From Chryseobacterium sp. FH2 (GTDB lineage Bacteria > Bacteroidota > Bacteroidia > Flavobacteriales > Weeksellaceae), in assembly GCF_001045455.1 (NCBI RefSeq), contig NZ_LFNE01000003.1, positions 1 through 64,000 of the forward strand: 64,000 nt of DNA, in the 5' to 3' direction. The position numbers were made by a program, and so were the translations under genes. This document shows positions 51,057-59,655 of the stretch, piece after piece (positions within the stretch are counted from its first letter, which is position 1; every line of letters starts with the position of its first letter). The notes below the pieces were generated by a model. That model was not told where the DNA came from. It saw only the letters and a list, made by a program, of their open reading frames with translations, and ran no database searches.

Positions 51057-51089
51057 AAAGTCCTGTAAGCTATTTACAGGGCTTTTTTT
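51057..51089 (+). terminator. terminator of the M24 aminopeptidase gene
   Basis: A 12-bp stem AAAGTCCTGTAA/TTACAGGGCTTT (one G-T pair) with a 5-nt loop and seven T residues. Confidence 0.8.
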
Positions 51090-51158
51090 ATTACGCAACC
51101 GTATTTTTACGGAAAAAATTTTAGGGTTTACCCTGAGATAAAAAAGTTTGTTCGAATC

Positions 51159-51258
51159 TATCTTTGTATCAACAAAAAAGAACATCATTTCATATCTTCA
51201 TAACTTTAGTAAATTCAAAAGCGGTAAAATCATCTCATTCTGAGGTGATTTTATTTTT
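51159..51258 (+). ncRNA. candidate small RNA or leader attenuator
   Basis: A perfect -7 box TATCTTTG (51159-51166) is followed ~60 nt later by a 12-bp hairpin AAAATCATCTCA/TGAGGTGATTTT (51226-51252, loop TTC) and a T run. There is no open frame between. The hairpin ends 16 bp before the Crp-like gene start. This would give either an ~80-nt RNA or a terminator-type attenuator in that gene's leader. Confidence 0.4.
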
Positions 51259-51273
51259 TGTTTAAATTTTCTA

Positions 51274-51879
51274 ATGAGTTTGCTTAATTTTGAAAAAAAT
51301 CAAACCTCTTTCATGATACAGGAATTTTTTCAGAGTTTTAATATATTTACAGAAAATGAAATTGAAGACTTTTTAAAGCTTTTTGAGAAAAAAAGGTTAA
51401 ATAAACATGACTTTTTTGTTCAGGAAGGAGAGAAATGTAAGGAAATAGCTTTTATAGAATCCGGAGTTTTCCGCTCTTATTATATTTCTGATGAAGGAAA
51501 GGATATCACATATTGTTTTAGATTTCCAAATGACCTGATTGCTTCTTATTCTTCATTTATTTCTGAAAAACCGAGTTTAGAAAACATGCAGGCAATTTCT
51601 CAAACTGATATTTTGGTTATTAAAAAAGAGAAGATTGAAGAGCTGGTAAATAAAAATCCGACCTGGATAAAATTCTTAAAAATAATCGCCGAACAGGAAT
51701 ATATTGAGCTTGAAAAACGATTTTTTCAGCTCCAAAGAGATTCTGCAGCTCAACGATATGCTTCTTTGCTTGAAAATCATCCCAATTATATTCAGGATAT
51801 TCCGTTGCAGTATTTGGCTTCTTATTTAGGAATTACTCAAAGACATTTGAGCCGTATCCGAAGAGATATTTCTTTTTAG
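51274..51879 (+). CDS. Crp/Fnr-family transcriptional regulator
   Basis: This 201-residue protein has an N-terminal cyclic-nucleotide-binding-like beta roll (~25-130, HDFFVQEGEKCKEIAFIESG, FRSYYISDEGKDITYCFRFP). A long dimer helix and a short C-terminal HTH follow (DIPLQYLASYLGITQRHLSR). It lacks the Arg/Glu pair needed for cAMP in E. coli Crp as far as I can see, so the ligand is unknown. The next two genes (51934-53531) are oxidoreductases and likely targets. A terminator-like hairpin lies in its leader. Confidence 0.9.
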   Translation: MSLLNFEKNQTSFMIQEFFQSFNIFTENEIEDFLKLFEKKRLNKHDFFVQEGEKCKEIAFIESGVFRSYYISDEGKDITYCFRFPNDLIASYSSFISEKPSLENMQAISQTDILVIKKEKIEELVNKNPTWIKFLKIIAEQEYIELEKRFFQLQRDSAAQRYASLLENHPNYIQDIPLQYLASYLGITQRHLSRIRRDISF

Positions 51880-51912
51880 ACATTTGTCCTGTTTATTGAG
51901 GCTGTGACCGGA

Positions 51913-51920
51913 TATTTTTG
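51913..51920 (+). promoter_or_regulatory. -7 box of the oxidoreductase pair
   Basis: TATTTTTG matches perfectly and lies 13 nt before the ATG at 51934. Confidence 0.45.
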
Positions 51921-51933
51921 TTAAAAAAATTAT

Positions 51934-52953
51934 ATGCAGTCAAACATTTTAATTATCGGCGGAAACGGAATGGTAGGTAAAACTATCGCTAGAATTTTTG
52001 CATCAAGAAACCCACAAACAGGTATTTTTATTGGAGGAAGAAAGGAAGGAAAGACTAGAAATGATTTGTTAATTGATGTTACAAAACCTCAAACTTTAAA
52101 ACTAATCTTAGAGAAAAAAATCAATCTTATTATCCTTTCTGTTAATGATAAAGAAGATAATGTTCTACGTTTTGCCATTGAAAATAATATTGATTATTTA
52201 GATATTACAAAACCCACTCCTGATTTGATGAAAGCTTATGAGCTGGCGAAAAATCAGTCTGTTAATAGTAGAATCGTTTTCAGTTCCGGATGGATGGGAG
52301 GAATTGTGAGCGGACTGATAAATGCTGTCACCGATAAAAAAGAGGTTGAGGAAGTGGAGCTTTTTGTGTATTATTCGGTTAACGATTTGGCGGGTGAAAG
52401 TTCGGCTCATTTTATGGCTGAAAATGTTGCTAAACCTTTCTTCAGCTATAAAAATAATCAACCTGTTTTGATACAACATTTTTTAGACTCTGAATATTTT
52501 AATTTTTCCTTCGGCATCGGAAAAAGGCAGGCTTATAATTTTGATGTCCCGGATTTATATATTTTAAATAAAATAGAGAAAATCCCGAATGTCAGAGTTA
52601 AAATGACTTACAATTCGAAATTTATTACTTGGCTTTTGGGTATTTTTCAGAAAATTAGACTGTTTAATATCTTATCTTTAAAGGAAAGAAAAATGATTTT
52701 TGGGTCAAGTGGAAATGGAGACCAATCCGTTTTTGAAATTATTATTAAAAAGAAAACGGAATCGATAAGAATAAGTTTGCAAAGTTTAAAAGGACAGGCA
52801 GAATTGACCGCTTTTTCTGCTGTTTTACATACGGAAGAATTGTTAAAAAATCATCTCGAAAATAAAGTTTATTTTAGCCATGAGCTTCATTATCCGAAAA
52901 TACTTCTTGAATCACTTAATACATATGAAACGATACTCATAAAAACCGATTAA
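51934..52953 (+). CDS. saccharopine-dehydrogenase-like NAD(P)-binding protein
   Basis: This 339-residue cytosolic protein begins with a Rossmann fold: ILIIGGNGMVGKTIARIFAS (GxGxxG at ~7-12), followed by NPQTGIFIGGRKEG and the LDITKPTPDLMKAYE segment with a conserved Ser-Gly-Trp-Met-Gly-Gly turn. Family members are reductases on amino-acid or membrane-lipid-like substrates; no specific substrate can be named. Its stop overlaps the next start by one base (TAATG), so it is coupled to the flavodoxin-fold reductase. Confidence 0.8.
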   Translation: MQSNILIIGGNGMVGKTIARIFASRNPQTGIFIGGRKEGKTRNDLLIDVTKPQTLKLILEKKINLIILSVNDKEDNVLRFAIENNIDYLDITKPTPDLMKAYELAKNQSVNSRIVFSSGWMGGIVSGLINAVTDKKEVEEVELFVYYSVNDLAGESSAHFMAENVAKPFFSYKNNQPVLIQHFLDSEYFNFSFGIGKRQAYNFDVPDLYILNKIEKIPNVRVKMTYNSKFITWLLGIFQKIRLFNILSLKERKMIFGSSGNGDQSVFEIIIKKKTESIRISLQSLKGQAELTAFSAVLHTEELLKNHLENKVYFSHELHYPKILLESLNTYETILIKTD

Positions 52954-53531
52954 TGAAAAAAATAGTTATTATAAACGGACATCCTAATAGAAAATCTTTC
53001 AATTTTGGACTTGCGGAAGCTTATAAAATCGGAGCATTGCAGTCTGGTGCGGAAGTACAGGAAATTATTATTACAGATTTAGAATTTAACCCGAATTTGC
53101 AGTTTGGATATCAAAAAAGAATCGAGCTAGAACCAGATTTGAAAAATGCCTGGGAAAAAATACAATGGGCAGATCACTTAATATGGGTTCATCCGGTTTG
53201 GTGGGGCGGACTTCCTGCAATTACAAAAGGCTTTATTGACCGACTTTTTTTACCGGGTTTGGCATTTAAGTACCGTGAAAATTCTGTTTGGTGGGATAAA
53301 TTTTTAAAAGGTAAAACAGCACATATTATTACAACTTTAGATCAGCCAGGTTGGTATTACTGTCTTTTCTTTGGAAGACCAAGTGTGAATCAGCTTAGAA
53401 AATCTGTTTTGAAATTTTGTGGAATTAAACCTGTAAAAGTAACTTATATAGGAATTATTAAGACTTCTGATCAAACAGAACGCAAAAGATGGCTTGAAAA
53501 AGTAAAATTACTGGGCCAAAAACAAATTTAA
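52953..53531 (+). CDS. NAD(P)H-dependent flavin oxidoreductase (KefF/NQO1-like)
   Basis: This 192-residue flavodoxin-like protein starts KIVIINGHPNRKSFNFGLAE (FMN/FAD phosphate loop), with QWADHLIWVHPVWWGGLPAI and KGFIDRLFLPGLAFKY marking the flavin pocket of quinone reductases. The segment LDQPGWYYCLFFGRPS follows. It probably reduces quinones or similar electrophiles in the cytosol. It is coupled to the preceding dehydrogenase-like gene and may be under control of the Crp-like regulator at 51274. Confidence 0.88.
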   Translation: MKKIVIINGHPNRKSFNFGLAEAYKIGALQSGAEVQEIIITDLEFNPNLQFGYQKRIELEPDLKNAWEKIQWADHLIWVHPVWWGGLPAITKGFIDRLFLPGLAFKYRENSVWWDKFLKGKTAHIITTLDQPGWYYCLFFGRPSVNQLRKSVLKFCGIKPVKVTYIGIIKTSDQTERKRWLEKVKLLGQKQI

Positions 53532-53621
53532 AGTTTTTAGGATGATAAATTCTTCTCTGAAGTAATGGCAGTAATAGAGAATCTGTATAGCCGATAGCTA
53601 TAAGATTATCATTAAAAACCG

Positions 53622-53629
53622 TAAATTTG
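53622..53629 (+). promoter_or_regulatory. -7 box predicting a leaderless mnmE mRNA
   Basis: TAAATTTG, then TAGC, then ATG at 53634: exactly 4 nt. Confidence 0.5.
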
Positions 53630-53633
53630 TAGC

Positions 53634-55019
53634 ATGAATAACGATACCATTTGCGCACTGGCTACGGCCAATGGAGTAGGAGCCTTAGGCATTATCAGAG
53701 TTTCGGGAAACGAAGCTTTATCTGTCGTTCAAAAATCTTTTCCTGTAAAAGATCTTAAAAAACAAAAATCTCATACAATTCATTATGGATATTTTGTGGA
53801 TGGGGAAGAGGCAATTGATGAGGTGATGCTTTCAATTTTTTTAGCACCTAAAAGTTTTACTACGGAAAACTCTGTGGAAATCGCTTTTCATGGTTCTCCG
53901 CACATTGGAAAACGTATTCTGGAAACGTTGATTAAAAATGGGGCAAGAATGGCGAAAGCGGGAGAATTTACTCTTCGTGCTTTTATCAATGGCAGAATAG
54001 ACCTTTCTCAGGCTGAAGCAATTGCAGATGTGATAGCCTCTGAAAATGAAGCTTCAAGAAAAGTTGCAATAAATCAATTAAAAGGTGGAATCACCAATGA
54101 AATATCACTTCTAAGAACTGATTTACTGAATTTTGTTTCATTGATTGAATTGGAACTTGATTTTGCAGAAGAAGATGTAGAGTTTGCTGATAGAAGTGCT
54201 TTAAATCAGTTACTTAATAAGATTGAATTAAAATTAAATTCTTTGATTGAAAGTTTTCAATACGGAAATGCTATTAAGAATGGAACCGCAGTTGCTATCA
54301 TCGGGAAACCAAATGCCGGGAAATCAACATTATTGAACGCTTTGCTGAAGGAGGAAAGAGCAATTGTAAGTAACATTGCAGGAACGACAAGAGATACAAT
54401 TGAAGAAGTTCTACATATTAAAGGCCATGCTTTTCGTTTAATTGATACCGCGGGATTGCGTGATACGGTTGATGAAATTGAGGCGATTGGAGTAAAAAAA
54501 GCCAAGGAGAAAGTTGAAAATGCCAATATTTTGGTCTATTTGGCAGATGCTGCAACAGAAGATTTTTCAGAAGATATAGAAATGATAAAATCTTTGTTGA
54601 GAGATGATTTGAAAGTAATTATCTGTGCAACAAAAATTGATGAAGTCTCCCCGACAATTTATGAAAATGTAGAAGGTTCTTTCAGAAATCAGATTACTAA
54701 TGATTTCGATTTTATTAAAATTTCGGCTGTTGAAAATCAGAATATTCAAGATCTTAAAAACGAACTGTCTTCTTATGTCGAGCAATTAAAGTCCTCGGAA
54801 AATAATGTAGTGATTACGAATCAGCGTCATTTTGAATCTTTACAGAAATCCTTAGATGCGGTAAATAAAGTGAGGGAAGCTATTTCTTTCCAGATTTCTA
54901 CAGAATTGCTTGCTTATGAATTGAGAAATTCTCTGGAATATCTTGGAGAAATTTCTGGTGAAGTAACGAATGATGAGGTGCTGGGGAATATTTTTTCTAA
55001 GTTTTGTATTGGGAAATAA
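53634..55019 (+). CDS. mnmE: tRNA modification GTPase MnmE (TrmE)
   Basis: MnmE with MnmG adds the carboxymethylaminomethyl group to wobble uridine 34 of several tRNAs. The 461-residue product begins NNDTICALATANGVGALGII (formyl-THF domain). It carries SQAEAIADVIASENEASRKV, G1 GKPNAGKSTLLNA, G2/G3 GTTRDTIEEVLHI and DTAGLRD, and ends with the invariant FCIGK containing the catalytic-site Cys. The 3' end TTTTGTATTGGGAAATAA resembles the trmE attachment site of Salmonella island SGI1. Accessory DNA starts right after it. Confidence 0.96.
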   Translation: MNNDTICALATANGVGALGIIRVSGNEALSVVQKSFPVKDLKKQKSHTIHYGYFVDGEEAIDEVMLSIFLAPKSFTTENSVEIAFHGSPHIGKRILETLIKNGARMAKAGEFTLRAFINGRIDLSQAEAIADVIASENEASRKVAINQLKGGITNEISLLRTDLLNFVSLIELELDFAEEDVEFADRSALNQLLNKIELKLNSLIESFQYGNAIKNGTAVAIIGKPNAGKSTLLNALLKEERAIVSNIAGTTRDTIEEVLHIKGHAFRLIDTAGLRDTVDEIEAIGVKKAKEKVENANILVYLADAATEDFSEDIEMIKSLLRDDLKVIICATKIDEVSPTIYENVEGSFRNQITNDFDFIKISAVENQNIQDLKNELSSYVEQLKSSENNVVITNQRHFESLQKSLDAVNKVREAISFQISTELLAYELRNSLEYLGEISGEVTNDEVLGNIFSKFCIGK

Positions 55020-55186
55020 TTCCTCATAAAAAATATAAAAACAATCACGTAAAATATTGATTTATAGTGATTTGTTTAAATCGGTGTTTTGATATGTTTT
55101 GCGTTTTTTTGTGTTGTTTTGAGATTTTTTGTTTCCTATTTGTTCCTCATTTTGCGTTTTGCAAAAAAATCTAATTCTAGGGGGGA

Positions 55187-55600
55187 ATTATTGCGCTTAA
55201 GGACGTATATTCATATCATGTTGATCGTTCACCTATTGGAACGGATACTTTTTATGTACGTATCATGGTGCCGCGGGTGATATTTTGCCCAATGATCAGG
55301 CTGAACAAAAAATTTTGATTCCGAAAATCCGGGAAAAACTAAAAAACTGCACAACGGTCCGGAAGCGGAATTTGAAAACTTCCTGAAAGACTGTTTCTTT
55401 GATCTGCATTATCGGCCAAGGCCCAATGCGTAACCTATCAATCTTGAATCGGGAGATCTTTGGCGTCTGGCGGTAGATCATCCGTCACAACAGGTATTGC
55501 CCTGTGTTCACAGGGCCCCGTTGAAAACGATGGTGAATACCGGCTGCTCCTGATCTGTTTAGATGATTGGTATATACTGAATCAGGACATCTTTAAACTT
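55187..55600 (+). pseudogene. decayed DUF1826-family gene
   Basis: Fragments in shifting frames read in order as VYSYHVDRSPIGTDTFYVR, then GAAGDILPNDQAEQKILIP, then GPEAEFENFLKDCFFDLHYR, then INLESGDLWRLAVDHPSQQ, then VLPCVHRAP or, in another frame, GEYRLLLICLDD. This succession matches the DUF1826 pattern I recall (HVDR.PI.TDTF, GAASE, ..DLHY.P.P.A.P, LWR.AV..P, P.IHRAP). At least three frameshifts and one stop separate the pieces. The 74-codon frame at 55460-55684 is only part of it. It lies immediately downstream of mnmE. Confidence 0.65.
55489..55588 (+). repeat. repeat copy 1 (3' part of DUF1826 remnant)
   Basis: Shares ACAGGTATTG...CTGTGTTCACAGGGCCCC..GTTGAAAAC and then TGAT.TGTTTAGATGATTG.TATATACT with 56846-56927, at an imperfect level with short gaps. 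The two copies flank the DUF5700 gene. Confidence 0.6.
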
Positions 55601-55680
55601 TCTGAAAGAATTCATTTTTCCGGTTTTATGCTCAATGAATCTGCCAAAGTTATGGTAAACAGACACTATTCAGCTGCGCT

Positions 55681-56772
55681 CTAATCATGCTGTACAAGTT
55701 GTGCCTTAGATCTGTATTTTTTGTCCAGTTCTTTAATTATTTCCATAGTAGCCGGTGATAGGATAAAGGCACCTTTATTTTTTTTTGCCGCATCATTGTA
55801 AAGGTATATAAATTGAAATGGATCTTCTATATGTTCGATCAGTTGCTTTTTATAACCGCCTTTTTCTATGATATTGGCCATGTAATATCCGGGAATGTGA
55901 CCACTGGTATTCCAGGTATTAATCAGTTTGTTGATTTTTAACTCAGATCTGTTAAGCGGTTTTACGGACAGTAAAGAATCGATATTTTTCAGTGTTTTAG
56001 GTCCTTCAGCAATAAAGCTTTCGGGATATCCCCTCTGGAATTCCAGTAACTTTACCGCATCTTCACCTTCATACCTTTTATCAATGAGATCCGCACTTCC
56101 TTCATTAAGTATTCTCTGAAGCAAGCTGACAATGACTTTGTCCTCTTCTTCCACATCAAAGACGAGACGGGGTCTTAAAACATGGTGAAATTCATGCCCT
56201 CCCAATGTTCCGTTTTTATTGTGGTCACTGAAATATGCTGCCATCAGGGTAAATACCATCCAGCCGTTTTCAACATGGGCATCATTGTGAACAGGAATAA
56301 TGGTGATTTTATATTCAGGAGCTTTTTTGTGGTTTTTGTCGGGAAGCATCTGGTAGCTGTACTGATAGCACGTATCAAAATAACTTTTTGGATCTTGTTT
56401 CAGCTGGGTGAGGTATTCTTTCATATTGTCCTCATTTATCCTGTATTCATTTACGATATAGGTCCACCAGTTTTTGTTCCGGTTTTTTAGTTTTTCCCGT
56501 AAAGCATTGCTGTTTTTCGGCATATATACAATTTCCATAATTTTCCTGTAGTTCTCAGTATATGTGCTGTCAACACCCTGATCTTTTAAATAAACCTGAA
56601 TAGCCTCATTCTTTAGAAAATTATTCCACGTTTCCCTATCAAGAGGTCGGTCCTTTTTTAAAGCTTCGGTAATTTTAAAATATTCCCAACAGGAAGAATC
56701 GTCAATGGTCTGTGAATGTAGCGAATGAGAGATGAAAAGCGTGAAAAAAGTAAATAGGATGCGATTGATCAT
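55681..56772 (-). CDS. exported DUF5700-type putative zinc metallopeptidase
   Basis: This 363-residue protein has a signal peptide (SHSLHSQ). The zinc motif HEFHH lies in GTLGGHEFHHVLRPR near residue 195, followed ~30 residues on by NEGSADLIDKRY, where Glu is the expected third ligand. That makes an HExxH...E gluzincin-type site. The rest matches the putative zinc peptidase family DUF5700 in my recollection. No substrate is known. It is flanked by two copies of the same decayed sequence and points back toward mnmE, which suggests a later arrival in the island. No -7 box is evident. Confidence 0.8.
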   Translation of the reverse strand: MINRILFTFFTLFISHSLHSQTIDDSSCWEYFKITEALKKDRPLDRETWNNFLKNEAIQVYLKDQGVDSTYTENYRKIMEIVYMPKNSNALREKLKNRNKNWWTYIVNEYRINEDNMKEYLTQLKQDPKSYFDTCYQYSYQMLPDKNHKKAPEYKITIIPVHNDAHVENGWMVFTLMAAYFSDHNKNGTLGGHEFHHVLRPRLVFDVEEEDKVIVSLLQRILNEGSADLIDKRYEGEDAVKLLEFQRGYPESFIAEGPKTLKNIDSLLSVKPLNRSELKINKLINTWNTSGHIPGYYMANIIEKGGYKKQLIEHIEDPFQFIYLYNDAAKKNKGAFILSPATMEIIKELDKKYRSKAQLVQHD

Positions 56773-56845
56773 TGGTAGGTCTTATTTTTGTTTGAGGCAC
56801 TAAATTAATAAAAAATAAAAAAATGGCAATCTGATATCAAGTGCT

Positions 56846-56927
56846 AACAGGTATTGCCTGTGTTCACAGGGCCCCTGTTGAAAACTGGCCGCCCCTGATA
56901 TGTTAGATGATTGATATATACTTGTCA
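56846..56927 (+). repeat. repeat copy 2 (DUF1826 3' fragment)
   Basis: A shortened, degraded copy of 55489-55588, in the same orientation, on the other side of the DUF5700 gene. Confidence 0.6.
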
Positions 56928-57052
56928 GCAAAAAGAGATAGTGTTCTGATATTACAAAATGCCTTTATAGGATATAAACCGGAAAAAAGGATATGGTAAA
57001 TTATTCATATCGTTTTACAGGCAATATTAGGCAACCACACAATCGTACACAT

Positions 57053-57068
57053 TTTGCCAAATGACAAA
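57053..57068 (+). promoter_or_regulatory. Crp/Fnr-type operator upstream of the regulator
   Basis: TTTGCCA-AA-TGACAAA is one mismatch from the perfect palindrome found before the aldo/keto reductase. It lies ~20 bp upstream of the -7 box of the regulator gene. Confidence 0.6.
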
Positions 57069-57089
57069 TGCTCGATAAATAACGATTGC

Positions 57090-57097
57090 TAACTTTG
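57090..57097 (+). promoter_or_regulatory. -7 box predicting a leaderless mRNA for the Crp-like gene
   Basis: TAACTTTG, then CCTA, then ATG at 57102. Confidence 0.5.
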
Positions 57098-57101
57098 CCT
57101 A

Positions 57102-57671
57102 ATGGAAAAATTTATTGACTACGTTTTACAGTTTGGTAATCTGAACAAGCAACAAATTGACCTGATTACAGGCAAAGCAACAGAATTAGAGTTGCGCAAG
57201 GATGAATATTATTGGGAAGCAGAAAAAATGGTTAAACAGATTGGATTTCTTACGGATGGTGTTATTCGTGTCTTTTATTACAACAACAAAGGCGAAGAAA
57301 TTACACGCTACTTTATTGACGAAAACCATTTGATTTTATCAGGGAATAGCATTGATGAAATCTTTACGCCTTCCGAATACCTGTCAGCCGTTACCGATTG
57401 TAAACTTGTTGTGTTTTCCTGTCAGGACTGGAAAGAAATTTCCGAAATCATCATTGGCTGGGACAATATTATCCAAAAAATAACCGCAAAACATCACAAC
57501 GAAAAAATAACCAGAAGAAGTGAGCTTGTTTCGCAAGACGGAACACGGCGATATCTTGATTTTATCCAAAAATTCCCGACGTTGGTTAATCGTGTACCAC
57601 TGTCTTACATCGCTTCTTACTTAGGACTTACGCAATCTTCATTGAGCCGAATAAGAAAAAACATCCGCTAA
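57102..57671 (+). CDS. Crp/Fnr-family transcriptional regulator (island)
   Basis: This 189-residue regulator has a cNMP-binding-like N-terminal domain (QIGFLTDGVIRVFYYNNKGE, ITRYFIDENHLILSGNSIDE) and a C-terminal HTH (YIASYLGLTQSSLSRIRKNI). It is less AT-rich than nearby core genes, a sign of transfer. It shares a palindromic operator with the following aldo/keto reductase, which suggests it controls both itself and that enzyme. No ligand can be inferred. It is a paralogue of the regulator at 51274 in architecture, with modest sequence similarity. Confidence 0.9.
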   Translation: MEKFIDYVLQFGNLNKQQIDLITGKATELELRKDEYYWEAEKMVKQIGFLTDGVIRVFYYNNKGEEITRYFIDENHLILSGNSIDEIFTPSEYLSAVTDCKLVVFSCQDWKEISEIIIGWDNIIQKITAKHHNEKITRRSELVSQDGTRRYLDFIQKFPTLVNRVPLSYIASYLGLTQSSLSRIRKNIR

Positions 57672-57680
57672 AAATCACTT

Positions 57681-57696
57681 TTTGCCAAATGGCAAA
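57681..57696 (+). promoter_or_regulatory. Crp/Fnr-type operator upstream of the aldo/keto reductase
   Basis: TTTGCCA-AA-TGGCAAA is a perfect palindrome with 7-bp arms. It lies just upstream of a one-mismatch -7 box (GACCTTTG, 57718-57725) and 54 bp before the ATG. Confidence 0.65.
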
Positions 57697-57737
57697 TGAT
57701 TCCATTTTTTTAAGGCTGACCTTTGTTTCAGTATTAA

Positions 57738-58721
<984 letters not shown>

Positions 58722-58909
58722 TTAATGCAGCGTGAATAAAAAATCCCGTGTTGGTGACGAGGGTTTGGCATAATGGCTGATGAAATTTGGCACATTCTAA
58801 TCTTACAATCCACGATTCAACTACATCTTTCATTGATTGGGCTACATAGAACGTAATTTACCTGATCATCTTTGTACTATCATTTTACAACATAAAAATT
58901 TAAAGAAAA

Positions 58910-59653
58910 ATGGAAAGTATCAGAGGAAAAGTAGTAGCTGTTACCGGTGCGAGCAGCGGTATCGGAGAAGCGATTGCACGCCATCTGGCTCAATTGGGGG
59001 CAAAGGTAGTTTTGGGAGCCAGACGTGTGGATAATTTAAAAACGATTGTAGAGTCCATTTCTTCAGGTGGCGGAGAAGCTGTTTACAAAAAACTGGATGT
59101 AACCGACACGGAAGATGTGGCTGCTTTTGCAGGTTATGCGGTGGAGCAATACGGTACATTGGATGTATTTGTGAACAATGCCGGACTGATGCCGCTTTCG
59201 ATGATTAACAGTTACAAAATCAAGGAATGGCACCGAATGATTGACGTAAACATTAAAGGCGTTTTACATGGCATTGCTGCGGCACTTCCTATTTTTGAAA
59301 GCAAAGACAGCGGGCAGTTTGTAAACATCACTTCGGTTGGCGACCGCTGGGTAGGGCCTACTTCCACCGTTTACAGTGCTACAAAATTTGCTGTGCGTGC
59401 CATTTCCGATGGTTTACGCCAAGAAGTAAGTGCCAATATCAGGGTGACATTGGTAGCGCCGGGAGCAACGGAGTCTGAATTGGCAGAAAGTATCTCAGAC
59501 CCTGATCTGAAGAAACTGGCCATTGAAAAATTCAGAGCGGATCTACTGCCGGCATCTGCTATCGCAAGGGCTGTAGCTTATGCAGTATCCCAACCAGCTG
59601 ACGTGGACGTTAATGAAATCGTAGTAAGGCCTACCGCACAGAAAGCATTGTAA
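58910..59653 (+). CDS. short-chain dehydrogenase/reductase (SDR)
   Basis: This 247-residue classical SDR has the cofactor motif TGASSGIGEAIA (~12-23), with Arg after the second strand (GARRVDNLK) suggesting NADPH. NNAGLMPLS follows, then the catalytic Ser in NITSVGDRW and the YSATK dyad (Tyr, Lys). The C-terminal APGATESELAESISDPDLKK segment helps bind substrate. The substrate is unknown. It starts a group with the SnoaL-like gene (2 bp after) and the DUF1097 gene. Codon use differs from the core genome, as across this island. Confidence 0.92.
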   Translation: MESIRGKVVAVTGASSGIGEAIARHLAQLGAKVVLGARRVDNLKTIVESISSGGGEAVYKKLDVTDTEDVAAFAGYAVEQYGTLDVFVNNAGLMPLSMINSYKIKEWHRMIDVNIKGVLHGIAAALPIFESKDSGQFVNITSVGDRWVGPTSTVYSATKFAVRAISDGLRQEVSANIRVTLVAPGATESELAESISDPDLKKLAIEKFRADLLPASAIARAVAYAVSQPADVDVNEIVVRPTAQKAL

Positions 59654-59655
59654 TC

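Larger units (their letters stand above)
56773..57101. other. intergenic region with DUF1826 fragment and Crp-type operator
   Basis: About 330 bp. The left part (56846-56927) is a second degraded DUF1826 3' fragment. The right part holds the palindrome at 57053-57068 and the -7 box at 57090-57097. No gene. Confidence 0.65.

Noticed and set aside
55089..55280. 63-codon frame after mnmE
   Set aside because: Mostly F, L and C from a T-rich stretch. The DUF1826 signal lies in a different frame.
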